Assembly: GCA_051660685.1 (NCBI GenBank)
Contig: JBOFQB010000110.1
Location: forward strand, 1-44,711
DNA: 44,711 bases
Direction: 5' to 3'
Source of the DNA: JAVBSX01 sp051660685
Lineage (GTDB): Bacteria > Planctomycetota > Planctomycetia > Pirellulales > Thermoguttaceae
In this document: one piece after another, positions 34,586-42,913 of the stretch
Layout: every line of letters begins with the position of its first letter
Numbering within the stretch: position 1 is the stretch's first letter
The notes under the pieces: model-generated
Seen by the model: the letters and a program-made list of their open reading frames with translations, nothing else
Told to the model about the DNA's origin: nothing
The model's database searches: none
Program-made: the position numbers and the translations under genes

Positions 34586-35612
34586 CAATGATTCCACCTC
34601 CGAGCAGTCGATCAGCATCATAACAGACAGCAATTTGTCCGGGCGCAACCCCGTGTTTCGGTTCGGAAAAGCGGACTGTCATGCTCTGATCAACATTGAC
34701 CGTTACTTCAGCCCGGGTTGGGTGATTGCGGTATCGGATTTTGACATCGCAAAAAAAGGGTGAACCAATTGGTACTTCATGGTGCCAGTTGGTTTCTGTC
34801 GCTCTGAGTTCACGACATTCAAGATCGTCATACGAACCGAGGATGACGTTTTTTGTGTCGGGTTCGATTCGGACAACAAAAGTCCGTTTGCCAAACCCGA
34901 TTTTCATTCCCTTGCGTTGTCCAATCGTAAAACGTTCAAACCCTTCATGTCGGCCTAAAATTGTTCCGTCCGTCGAGACAAAATGACCGGAAGTGTCAAC
35001 TTGAGGTCGTTGTTGATGTATGAATTCAACATGTTGGTGAGGGGGGACGAAGCAGATTTCTTGGGAATCTTTTTTTTCAAAGACATGAAGACCGAGCGCG
35101 AGTGCTTTTTCGCGGACTTGGGTTTTGAGCATTTCCCCAAGCGGGAATCGGAGTCGGGGCAAGTGTTGTCTCGCAATTCCGTAAAGAACGTAAGTCTGAT
35201 CCTTACTCAGGTCAACAGGGCGGAAAATCGCCGGTCCTGACCCGGTTTCTTCGACGATTCGGGCGTAATGTCCCGTTGCATAGAAATCAGCCCCAATCGA
35301 ATTGGCAAATTCAATGAGCAGGCCGAATTTGATTTTGCGATTACACAAAGCACATGGATTTGGCGTTCTTCCGGCCAGATAATCGCCAATAAAAGAGTCA
35401 ATGATGTCTTGGAACGGAGCGTCAACATCCCGTCGATGCAGCTCAATCCCTAAATGTTCGGCTGCTTCGATTGCATCCTGTTCTTCTTGCGGATTCTGCT
35501 GAAAGGAATGTCGCAAATACACCCCGGATACCCGATGTCCCTGATTTTTCAGGACAGCAGCTGCAACACTACTGTCAACACCCCCGGACATAGCGAGCAG
35601 GACATGTGACAT
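34569..35612 (-). CDS. mnmA: tRNA-specific 2-thiouridylase MnmA
   Basis: A 347-aa MnmA that thiolates U34 of tRNAs for Lys, Glu and Gln. The PP-loop AMSGGVDSS is at the N-terminus. The catalytic cysteines are Cys87 (in TPNPC) and Cys187 (in SQEICFVP). TGHYARI and DQTYVLYG also fit. The last five codons lie in the stem of the convergent terminator. It is 14 bp downstream of a small lipoprotein gene on the same strand, probably one transcript. Confidence 0.96.
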   Translation of the reverse strand: MSHVLLAMSGGVDSSVAAAVLKNQGHRVSGVYLRHSFQQNPQEEQDAIEAAEHLGIELHRRDVDAPFQDIIDSFIGDYLAGRTPNPCALCNRKIKFGLLIEFANSIGADFYATGHYARIVEETGSGPAIFRPVDLSKDQTYVLYGIARQHLPRLRFPLGEMLKTQVREKALALGLHVFEKKDSQEICFVPPHQHVEFIHQQRPQVDTSGHFVSTDGTILGRHEGFERFTIGQRKGMKIGFGKRTFVVRIEPDTKNVILGSYDDLECRELRATETNWHHEVPIGSPFFCDVKIRYRNHPTRAEVTVNVDQSMTVRFSEPKHGVAPGQIAVCYDADRLLGGGIIEKSLP

Positions 35613-35626
35613 CGATTTTCACGATC

Positions 35627-35884
35627 CTAAAAACGGTTGGATTCGAGATTTTCCGTGTATCCCCGTTCTTCTTCCGCTGCTTCAATGAGAGCCCGCTCAT
35701 TGCTGTGTGGAAACTGAGGTCCGGCCGGATAATACTGGACCCGCTGTTCCAACCAGTTCGGACTCGGAATGGTCATTCCGTTCGTGTGAATGGTACATCC
35801 GGTTGCACAAAGTAAGCTGAGTAAAAGTGACATGCTCAACAGAATGAGCAACCCGCTTCCTGCTATGTTTTTACCGAATTTCAT
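35627..35884 (-). CDS. Small putative lipoprotein
   Basis: An 85-aa protein from ATG 35884, with a gggag-type ribosome-binding site. The start was chosen because it places the hydrophobic signal (LLILLSMSLLLSLLCATGC) at the N-terminus; upstream in-frame codons only add a charged leader. A lipobox-like CATGC could give a lipidated mature protein of about 55 residues with a YYPAGPQFPHSNE segment. Function unknown. It lies just upstream of mnmA. Confidence 0.7.
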   Translation of the reverse strand: MKFGKNIAGSGLLILLSMSLLLSLLCATGCTIHTNGMTIPSPNWLEQRVQYYPAGPQFPHSNERALIEAAEEERGYTENLESNRF

Positions 35885-36369
35885 TATCAATCTCCCTGAT
35901 TTAACCAAACTACCTGATTTATCATGTAACCTCTTCACGAATCGTAAAGGAGGGTTGCTCAAAGGGAGTATCGGTCAACAGGAGAATCGTTCTTAACCTT
36001 AAAACCGTTAAATTCTACTTTTTCGGCAAAATAACATTTTTGGGTTAAGAAGAACAATTTCAGGTTATTATTGGGTTGACCGACTTTTGTCGTTTGCCGT
36101 TCTCTTAAAAGAGTGTGCATAAATTTTTCAGCACTCTTGCCCAAGAGAACAGTATCCTCTAAAATGGTTGACAACTTGGATTACGGTTGCCGAGTGTCGT
36201 CGCGGTCCCTCTCGGGATTCCTCACACAACCTCCCTTGAATCCACACACTTATTGTGTCAGAGTATTGGCGTGTGTCCCTGATCGGACGTGTACTCTACG
36301 GCTCGGGCCTATTGCCGGGGAATTATTTTTTCGACCTGTTTTCTATTCTTTTTCTTTTATTTGCGAGAG
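35885..36369. other. Divergent intergenic region, no gene recognised
   Basis: About 485 bp between the lipoprotein gene (-) and the ABC permease (+). Short ORFs on both strands (35959-36174 minus, 36113-36379 plus) have no recognisable features. Promoters for both directions must lie here, but none matches consensus well. Confidence 0.4.
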
Positions 36370-37341
36370 ATGTCTCTGAACAATTTGCTGCTTCATCCGT
36401 TGACTTTGGGAGTTTTTAACTGGGACACTATGCCCCCTTGGATTAAGGCCCTGAAATGGATCGATCTCGGTGCTCTCGGCGTCGTCCTCGCTTTCATTGT
36501 CCTGATCGCCCTCTTCCGCTACTTCATGCCTAAAGCCGGAGCAATCGCTTGGGTCACAACGAAAGAATCGGTCCAACAACCGCTCTTCCTGATTTTAATG
36601 GTTCTCGGCCTTTTTGCCCTCTTCATCTTCCTCTATCTCCCCTACAACACGCTCGGTGAAGATGTTCGGCTCGTCATTACACAAGGTTTGACCTTGATAA
36701 AATTGATCGCCGTTTTTCTCGCTATTTGGACCGCAAGTACCTCGATCTCAGAAGAAATTGAAGGAAAAACGGCTCTCATGGTGCTCGCCAAACCGGTTGG
36801 ACGACATACATTTCTTTTCGGCAAGTATGCCGGGGTTATGATTACCGTCACGATCATCTTTCTCGTCCTCTCCATCTTCCTCGTCAATACCGTCTCCTTC
36901 AAAGTCGTTTATGACGCTCGTGAATCGGGAAAAATCGTCCCCGACGCAATCGAATGTCTGAACCAAACCCTCGAAATTCTCCCAGGTCTCGTTTTGGCTT
37001 ACCTCGAAACAATGATCCTCGCCGCTATTTCCGTCGCTATTTCAACCCGATTGTCCCTCCTCCCCAACCTGACCATCTCCCTCTCCGTCTACCTCCTCGG
37101 TCACCTCATCACCCAAATCGTTCAATCTTCCGTCGGTCAACTTCCTATGGTCGCCTTTGTCGGCGACCTCGCTTGCGCTGTACTCCCCGTTCTCGATTAT
37201 TTCAGTATGGAAACGGCTGTTGCAATGAATCAGACCCTTCCCTGGTCCTACGTTTTATGGGCAATGGTCTATACCGGCATTTACTGCTCGCTTGCCCTTG
37301 TTTTCGCTCTCCTGCTTTTCGAGGAGCGCGACCTTGCGTAG
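36370..37341 (+). CDS. ABC-2-type transporter permease
   Basis: A 323-aa membrane protein with about seven hydrophobic segments. The start at ATG 36370 is preceded by gagag; an in-frame codon at 36289 would add an unlikely segment. The stretch SISEEIEGKTALMVLAKPVGRHTFLFGKYAG is the typical cytoplasmic coupling region of ABC-2 or Nos-type permeases. No ATP-binding partner gene is adjacent, so the ATPase must be elsewhere. Substrate unknown. Confidence 0.82.
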   Translation: MSLNNLLLHPLTLGVFNWDTMPPWIKALKWIDLGALGVVLAFIVLIALFRYFMPKAGAIAWVTTKESVQQPLFLILMVLGLFALFIFLYLPYNTLGEDVRLVITQGLTLIKLIAVFLAIWTASTSISEEIEGKTALMVLAKPVGRHTFLFGKYAGVMITVTIIFLVLSIFLVNTVSFKVVYDARESGKIVPDAIECLNQTLEILPGLVLAYLETMILAAISVAISTRLSLLPNLTISLSVYLLGHLITQIVQSSVGQLPMVAFVGDLACAVLPVLDYFSMETAVAMNQTLPWSYVLWAMVYTGIYCSLALVFALLLFEERDLA

Positions 37342-37493
37342 ATGTGTGGATGTCTTGGAAAATGCAGTCGAAGAGGTGAAGTGAACGTATTATGGTAGAC
37401 TACAAGACATGAGAGAATGTGAATGTCGGGGCAAGAGACCCAAAGTGACGTGCTAAAGATGTAGGAGCGAGAAACACAAGGAGAGGAAATAAC

Positions 37494-39707
37494 ATGAGAT
37501 ACGCGATTTTATTCTGCTCACTGCTGTTATTGCCCGGTTTTCTGTTCGCTCTTCAAGACGATCCGGTTGAGACATTGATTGATCTGTCCCAACAACCGGA
37601 TGTTGACACCCTAAGTCTTTCCGAAGTCGTCCCGACACTGCCCAATGTTGAAGAGGACATTCAGGAGGTGCAATCTTCAGGTCCGTCAGAAACCCGATTT
37701 ATCGGTCGGAACTTTTGGGGTAATGTCGTCGGTTCCGGTCAAGGTCGTTCCCGTTCCAACCGGGTTCTTGCCGATTCCGGCATCCTCGTCCTTCCCGGTC
37801 ATACCGCATCTGTTGAAGCGGTTCGGTACAATCCGCATGAAAAACAACTGTTAAGTGGAGGAGCAGATGGAGTTGCGATTCTTTGGGACACAACCTCAGG
37901 TCAGCCGATTCGCCGCTTTGAATCACATCGTGCCCCGATTGCAGCTGTTTCTTTTGGATCAAGTCCGAACAAATATATTACAGCAGGTCGGGATCGCCGA
38001 CTGTTACTTTGGGAGATGTCCTCTGTCAATCCAACGAAAGAGTTTATCCGTTTAGTGAGTGAACCGAGTGCTCTTGCGTTGAACAATGCGGGCATTCTGA
38101 TCGTTGGTCTTGCAAATGGAGAGATAACGTTTTACAAATTTTCGGACGTTCAACCGTATAAAGTGATTCGGGCACATGTTTTGCCGCTTAACAGTCTTGC
38201 GTTTAATCCGAAAGGGGACATGATTGTTTCAACAGGGAATGATGGAACCGTTTCACTTTGGGATACAGCAACGGGAGCGGGCCGGGGTGTTTTGCGCGGA
38301 CATCGTTCTGCCGTTTTGTGTGCCGAATTTAGCCCGGACGGAAAATATGTCGTCTCAGGAGGAACGGATAAAACCGTGATACTCTGGGATGTTGCAACCG
38401 GTTTGGAAAAGGTTCGATTTTCAGGACATACAGGTGATATAACGGGGGTCTTTTTCAGCAGCGACGGATCGACGATCTACACAACGGGTCGTGATCGTTC
38501 GGTGATTGTCTGGGATGTCAAAACGGGGCAGAAACTGTTGCAATCGGAAAAACGGAATTCGCCGATTGAAATGGCCGCAATAGAAGTGACAACGGGCAAT
38601 GTTGCTCTTGCGGAACAAAATGGGATGATCGAGATTCTGACACCAGTTTCGCTGAAACCGGTTCAACCGATTGGAGAGGTTGAGACAAACAGTTTGGCGC
38701 AATTACCGAGTTCCGTCGGGATACAGGATCAGCAGAACAAGGTGGAATCATTGGAAGAGGAACAGAAAGCAACTGTGAATACGGGGGGAAACGCAACCGC
38801 ATTTCCGAACCACATTCCGCGAGCACGCCAATTGTTCCGAATTGGCAAAACAAACACTTACAGTGAACAAGGTTCGTTGAATCGGGACGGTAAACTTCTG
38901 TTGACGCTTTCAACACAAACGGGAGAAACGATTCTCTGGAATACGGTGAATGGTCGTGAAATCCAACGACTTGGGGGGGGAAATCTTCTTTCGAGAATCA
39001 TCCTGCATCCGACGGAATTGGTTGCCTTTTCCGGTTCCAAAACGGGAAGTATCCAGTTTTGGGATATGGTGTACTACAAAATAACCCGGACTGTCCCGGC
39101 CCATACAAGCTCGGTGTCCGCCCTTGCCGTTTCTCCGGACGGTTCACAACTCTGTTCGGCTGCTGTTGACGGTTCGGTGATTCTTTGGGACACCAACACG
39201 CAAACCTCAGTTCAATCCCATTCTTTCTCCAAAGAAGTCACCTCGCTCTGTTTCAGCCCCGATCAACAGTCTGTGGTTCTTGGAATGGGTGACGGAAATA
39301 TCATTCGTTGGAAACCGTCTGATGATTCGCTTTCCCCTTTTGAAAATGCAAAAGGAGGAGCCGTTTCTTTGGCGTTTTTCCCAAAAGGAGATCGTGTTGT
39401 ATCCGGGAATCGAAACGGGATGCTGACGATTTGGGACTTGGAGACAGGTCAATCGCTTTCATCGATTTCAACGCAACAACAGGGAGTCCGTTCGGTTGCA
39501 ATCAGCCCCAATGCTCGGTTGGTTGCAACAGGAGGAGAAGATGGACAAACGGTGTTGTGGAACATGGACACGTTGACGCCGCAATTGATTGTCCCCTTTC
39601 AGGGAGGAGCGGTTACAACGGTTCTCTTCAATCCGGCAGAATTGGAACTCATCACGGTTGGAGGACGAACGCCAATTCTCTGGAACATTGAAGATGTTTC
39701 CCGTTAA
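37494..39707 (+). CDS. Secreted WD40-repeat protein, two seven-bladed propellers
   Basis: A 737-aa protein with a signal peptide (residues about 1-19, ending LFALQ). By eye it has 14 WD-type repeats: seven at about 100-390 and seven at about 445-737. Clear examples are FSPDGKYVVSGGTDKTVILWD and VSPDGSQLCSAAVDGSVILWD type units. A low-complexity linker joins the two propellers. WD40 propellers are protein-interaction scaffolds; exported ones are common in planctomycetes. The ribosome-binding site (aggagagg) is good. A small hairpin follows the gene. Confidence 0.9.
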   Translation: MRYAILFCSLLLLPGFLFALQDDPVETLIDLSQQPDVDTLSLSEVVPTLPNVEEDIQEVQSSGPSETRFIGRNFWGNVVGSGQGRSRSNRVLADSGILVLPGHTASVEAVRYNPHEKQLLSGGADGVAILWDTTSGQPIRRFESHRAPIAAVSFGSSPNKYITAGRDRRLLLWEMSSVNPTKEFIRLVSEPSALALNNAGILIVGLANGEITFYKFSDVQPYKVIRAHVLPLNSLAFNPKGDMIVSTGNDGTVSLWDTATGAGRGVLRGHRSAVLCAEFSPDGKYVVSGGTDKTVILWDVATGLEKVRFSGHTGDITGVFFSSDGSTIYTTGRDRSVIVWDVKTGQKLLQSEKRNSPIEMAAIEVTTGNVALAEQNGMIEILTPVSLKPVQPIGEVETNSLAQLPSSVGIQDQQNKVESLEEEQKATVNTGGNATAFPNHIPRARQLFRIGKTNTYSEQGSLNRDGKLLLTLSTQTGETILWNTVNGREIQRLGGGNLLSRIILHPTELVAFSGSKTGSIQFWDMVYYKITRTVPAHTSSVSALAVSPDGSQLCSAAVDGSVILWDTNTQTSVQSHSFSKEVTSLCFSPDQQSVVLGMGDGNIIRWKPSDDSLSPFENAKGGAVSLAFFPKGDRVVSGNRNGMLTIWDLETGQSLSSISTQQQGVRSVAISPNARLVATGGEDGQTVLWNMDTLTPQLIVPFQGGAVTTVLFNPAELELITVGGRTPILWNIEDVSR

Positions 39708-39760
39708 TTTTTCGAGAATTTCCGTTTTCCGACAACTTCTAACGTCGATAAACACAAAAT

Positions 39761-39774
39761 CCGGCTGACGCCGG
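39761..39774 (+). terminator. Small GC hairpin after the WD40 gene
   Basis: ccggc (39761-39765) pairs with gccgg (39770-39774) across tgac. There is no U-tract. The extended sequence ccggctgacgccgggct looks like a dispersed planctomycete repeat, which is my recollection and not verified. Confidence 0.35.
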
Positions 39775-39787
39775 GCTAAGTATTATT

Positions 39788-39819
39788 TCCCCCATTCCCT
39801 ATTCCCTATCCCCTATTCT
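39788..39819. repeat. C-rich low-complexity tract upstream of the 39828 gene
   Basis: Repeats of ccctatt and cccattcc end eight bases before the start codon. Same class as the tracts at 383-437 and 9231-9285. Confidence 0.6.
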
Positions 39820-39827
39820 AACCTCTT

Positions 39828-41393
39828 GTGAAAAACATGCGATTTCCACTTTTTGTCCTATTTCTGACCGTTTTTATGCTCCCTCTTGATGCAGCAGAAA
39901 CGCCCCAAGGAGATGAGGGGGTTGATTCAATGAGGTATCTGGAAAATGACCGGATTAAACTCGGCATTGATTTGAGTATTGGAGGTGCGGTCACGTTTTT
40001 AACGGATCGTGAAAATGGGGGAGAGAACATGATTAACAGTGCTGATTGGGGTCGGCAGATACAGCTCTCCTATTATAGTGGTCCACATCCTTTTATTGGT
40101 CCTAACGGAGAGGAACCGACCAAGCATTGGGCCGGTTTGGGTTGGAATCCGATTCAGTCGGGAGATGCGGGCGGAAACCGTTCCAAAACGATTGCGTTTG
40201 AACGTCCGTCCCCCAATTCCATGCTTGTTCGTTGTATCCCTATGAATTGGCCGCATACCAAAGGTGTTTGCGGAGATTGCGAATTTCAGGTTCTTTACAC
40301 CCTTGATGAAAATGTGTTCAACATTCAGGCAACAATTGTTGTCAATCGGCCTGACAAAACACAATATGCGGCACATGGACAGGAAATGCCGGCTCTCTAC
40401 ACCAACGGAGCTTGGTATAAATTGGTCACTTATCTGGGAACCAAACCGTTTGAGAATGAACCGATTACTGTTTTGGTTGATAAAAACGACGGAAAAGGTT
40501 GGCCCTGGATCAACTATTATACACCTGAACGTTGGTCAGCCCTTGTGAATGAAAAAGGATTGGGGATTGGCGTTTATCAGGCGGATGATGTCCGTACAAC
40601 AGCCGGATTTCATGGAGGAGACGCAAAGAAGGGATTTGGAAATGCGAAATCGGCTCAGACCGGTTACATTGCCCCTTTAGGTCGGGAGATACTGGATCAT
40701 AACATTGTGTTGACGTATGAAACGACGTTTATTTTAGGAACGGTTGAGGAGATTCGCAATTACGTCAAGGAGCGTGAACGAAACCGGACGTTGCCGAACT
40801 GGGTTTTCCAGAATAATCGTCAAAGTTGGTCTTACCAAAATGGTGCTTTTGACTCAGGTTGGCCGATCCGCGAATCACTTGCAATCACCTTTCCTGCAAA
40901 CGGCCAATTACAGGGACCTGAAACCTTTTGGCAAGCGGAAGATGCGCCCTTTTTGGAGATTGAAGCCGATTTTATCGTTCCGAAGCGGGCAAACACCGTT
41001 CAGGAAGGGGCAAACGGGATAAAGGAAGGGGCAAACGGGACCAACGAGGTCAATGAGGGACAGAAGGAGGAGACAACGGATGCAGCAAAGGGTCAAGTTG
41101 ATTTTCTCGTGACGATTCAGCCGTTTAGTCCGTCCGATTGTATCGATTGGTTAGGTTGGAGTGAAGGAACCCAAGATGCAGCTAAAGAACGAGAAGAAAA
41201 GGGGCCGAAATACCCGACGATTCCGGCGTTTGAAGTTCCCGTCTCTTTCGCACAACGGGGAAAAGACGAGGTTTACCGTATTGATTTGAGTCAACACCCT
41301 CAATACAAAGGGGCGATGAAGAGCATGACGATTCAGGTCATGCAGCCCTGTTCAGCAACCGTCAAAGCAATCCGTTTGCGCGAGTCAAAGTAA
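39828..41393 (+). CDS. Secreted protein of unknown function, possibly sugar-mutarotase-like fold
   Basis: A 521-aa protein with a signal peptide (MRFPLFVLFLTVFMLPLDAA). The start is GTG 39828 or ATG 39837; neither has a clear ribosome-binding site. The body opens with LENDRIKLGIDLSIGGAVTFLTD, a pattern seen in galactose-mutarotase-like beta-sandwiches. It later has AAHGQEMPALYTNGAWYKLVTYLG and NDGKGWPWINYYTPERWSAL. I recall similar proteins annotated only as hypothetical. A low-complexity insertion with 7-residue repeats lies at about 387-425. Action on a carbohydrate is an inference. Confidence 0.65.
   Translation: MKNMRFPLFVLFLTVFMLPLDAAETPQGDEGVDSMRYLENDRIKLGIDLSIGGAVTFLTDRENGGENMINSADWGRQIQLSYYSGPHPFIGPNGEEPTKHWAGLGWNPIQSGDAGGNRSKTIAFERPSPNSMLVRCIPMNWPHTKGVCGDCEFQVLYTLDENVFNIQATIVVNRPDKTQYAAHGQEMPALYTNGAWYKLVTYLGTKPFENEPITVLVDKNDGKGWPWINYYTPERWSALVNEKGLGIGVYQADDVRTTAGFHGGDAKKGFGNAKSAQTGYIAPLGREILDHNIVLTYETTFILGTVEEIRNYVKERERNRTLPNWVFQNNRQSWSYQNGAFDSGWPIRESLAITFPANGQLQGPETFWQAEDAPFLEIEADFIVPKRANTVQEGANGIKEGANGTNEVNEGQKEETTDAAKGQVDFLVTIQPFSPSDCIDWLGWSEGTQDAAKEREEKGPKYPTIPAFEVPVSFAQRGKDEVYRIDLSQHPQYKGAMKSMTIQVMQPCSATVKAIRLRESK
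40987..41049 (+). repeat. Three 21-bp in-frame tandem repeats in the 39828 gene
   Basis: Three units beginning gggcaaac, each 21 nt (40987-41007, 41008-41028, 41029-41049). They encode seven-residue units close to ANTVQEG, ANGIKEG and ANGTNEV. The surrounding sequence is Glu/Asn/Gly-rich. Confidence 0.8.
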
Positions 41394-41461
41394 GGTCAAC
41401 AGAAAGACAGCAAAAAGTCGGCAGAAAGTCAGACTCGGCGTGTTCAGCGTCGGAAATTTCA

Positions 41462-41485
41462 AACCGCTCTGAATCGAGAGCGGTT
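41462..41485. terminator. Hairpin between convergent genes
   Basis: A 9-bp perfect stem (aaccgctct 41462-41470, agagcggtt 41477-41485) with a 6-nt loop. It is placed between the 39828 gene and the minus-strand phosphoesterase. No strong U-run; likely a bidirectional transcript end. Confidence 0.5.
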
Positions 41486-41529
41486 CAATAATTGATGTAC
41501 GTTTCCGAAGAAAAAGAAGGGTTGACATA

Positions 41530-42615
41530 TCATTGTCCCCTTGATTTAAGCGACTCCAACATCAGGGCGTTTGGTTCGCCAAATTCCTTTCCGTCCAACG
41601 TGTATCCAAAGACATCACGCTGTTCCCAAACCGGTTCAGCCGGTTCCTTGCCAAATGAAGGAGTGCTGTAATACTCAACCTGAACGCGGGAATCATCAAC
41701 CCGAACCAGAATGAAACCAATTCGCCCTAATTCCTGAGCAATCGGCGTTTCACGATCCAAAAACGGTTCCTTAGGTGTATAAAATTTATGGGCCGCACTT
41801 CCGCAAATCACCTCTTGCAATTCGGACTGACTGTCTGGACTTTTGATTCTCGAATGATGATAGATGTGATCGTGTCCGCTAAAACAGTATTTGACACCAT
41901 TCTTTTGGAGCAGAGAATAGAACGCATTCTGGACATCAGGTCGTGAATCTTGGTCAATCCCCCCAAAAATGTTGTCCTTGTGATTCTGTCCCAACAGGTT
42001 TTGATGTGAAAAAACAAACACAACCTGATGATCCTTCTGTTCTAACTGTTCCTGAATCCAGGGTAAATAGTCGGCAATGAAATATCCCTTTCCCCGATTC
42101 TGTCCTTCAATTGCAAGCATAAAAAGGTCAAGAAGAATGAATTTGACATTTTTGTGGACAAAAGAATAGGTCATTCCGGCTGTTCCGGGGAGATCAGGAC
42201 TACTTCCAAGTTGGTTGGGCCGACCGGGGAGATTCGGAAAAACCTGCGCAAAATCGCGGGCTCCCTGAACTCCTTGACTGTCGTGATTTCCGCGAACCGG
42301 ATAATACGGAATTCCAGCATCTCGCAACGCCTGATTATGTTCATTGCGCCGTTCAAACGAACGAACAGAGGACTTGTTGACCAAATCTCCGACCTGAATG
42401 ACCAAATCAACATTTTGCCGAATCAGTTCCTTATTGATCGCGTCAATCACATGAACCGCTGTTCCGTCAAAAGGTTCTTCCTCCGAACCCCATTGCGTGT
42501 CGGGAATGACCGCAAAACTCCATGATTCTGCAAAAAGTGGTTGCAGAACGAGCAAAAGAATAAGGCAAATGATTGGGAAAAGAGCGGGACGGGCAAAGAA
42601 TCGTAATCGGGGCAT
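41530..42615 (-). CDS. Secreted calcineurin-like metallophosphoesterase
   Basis: A 361-aa protein with a signal peptide (residues about 8-29, ending LFAES). Metal-binding motifs appear in order: IPDTQW (Asp39), GDLVN (Asp77), GNHD (Asn110, His111), FSHQN (His204) and SGHDHIYHH (His248, His250). The PDTQ variant of the first motif is typical of one exported subgroup. It probably hydrolyses a phosphoester outside the cytoplasm; substrate unknown. A ribosome-binding site (taggag) sits 8 nt upstream of the start. Confidence 0.9.
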   Translation of the reverse strand: MPRLRFFARPALFPIICLILLLVLQPLFAESWSFAVIPDTQWGSEEEPFDGTAVHVIDAINKELIRQNVDLVIQVGDLVNKSSVRSFERRNEHNQALRDAGIPYYPVRGNHDSQGVQGARDFAQVFPNLPGRPNQLGSSPDLPGTAGMTYSFVHKNVKFILLDLFMLAIEGQNRGKGYFIADYLPWIQEQLEQKDHQVVFVFSHQNLLGQNHKDNIFGGIDQDSRPDVQNAFYSLLQKNGVKYCFSGHDHIYHHSRIKSPDSQSELQEVICGSAAHKFYTPKEPFLDRETPIAQELGRIGFILVRVDDSRVQVEYYSTPSFGKEPAEPVWEQRDVFGYTLDGKEFGEPNALMLESLKSRGQ

Positions 42616-42671
42616 TGAATAAACTCCTACAACAATGAATCAAAGGTTAATGGACAAGGGCAAAATAACAG

Positions 42672-42790
42672 TAGACTTGTTCGAGAACTCAAAATTATTC
42701 TGCCTATTTTCTCAACCGAACACATTTTTGGAAGAATAGGTAGGTTTTTTGCGTATTCCACATCGGTTGCCGAACAAGTCTAGTATAGTA
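42672..42790. mobile_element. Short insertion remnant with inverted repeats
   Basis: A 12-bp inverted repeat (tagacttgttcg 42672-42683, cgaacaagtcta 42771-42782) is flanked by a 10-bp direct repeat, aaaataacag (42662-42671 and 42791-42800). The left direct repeat abuts the left arm. The right one lies 8 bp beyond the right arm, so the ends are not fully symmetric. The right arm belongs to the 21-mer also found at 351-371. Confidence 0.45.
42762..42782. repeat. 21-bp dispersed repeat, copy 2
   Basis: Exact copy, same orientation, of the repeat at 351-371. Here it forms the right arm of a short inverted-repeat structure. Confidence 0.6.
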
Positions 42791-42795
42791 AAAAT

Positions 42796-42837
42796 AACAG
42801 CCGGAAGAGAGGGACGCAAGTCCCGACGAACGGTTGT
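42796..42837. other. Foldable hairpin with GCAA tetraloop
   Basis: A perfect 5-bp helix (gggac 42811-42815, gtccc 42820-42824) closes a gcaa GNRA-type loop. Purine-rich strands (gaagaga and gacgaa) form an internal loop. An outer helix pairs acagccg with cggttgt. It lies between umuD and the phosphoesterase gene. It could be a structured RNA or a dispersed palindromic repeat; I cannot tell which. Confidence 0.35.
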
Positions 42838-42913
42838 GTTCTATCTCTTATTCCGCCCTTGACATTTTACCAAAACGGCGTCTTCTCACGAAGACCAACT
42901 CGAGGACGTTGTT

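Noticed and set aside
35959..36379. Short ORFs on both strands in the divergent gap
   Set aside because: They overlap each other, lack recognisable features and ribosome-binding sites, and look like chance frames.
42859..42864. TTGACA as a + strand promoter
   Set aside because: No acceptable -10 box at the right distance and no + strand gene downstream before 44022.
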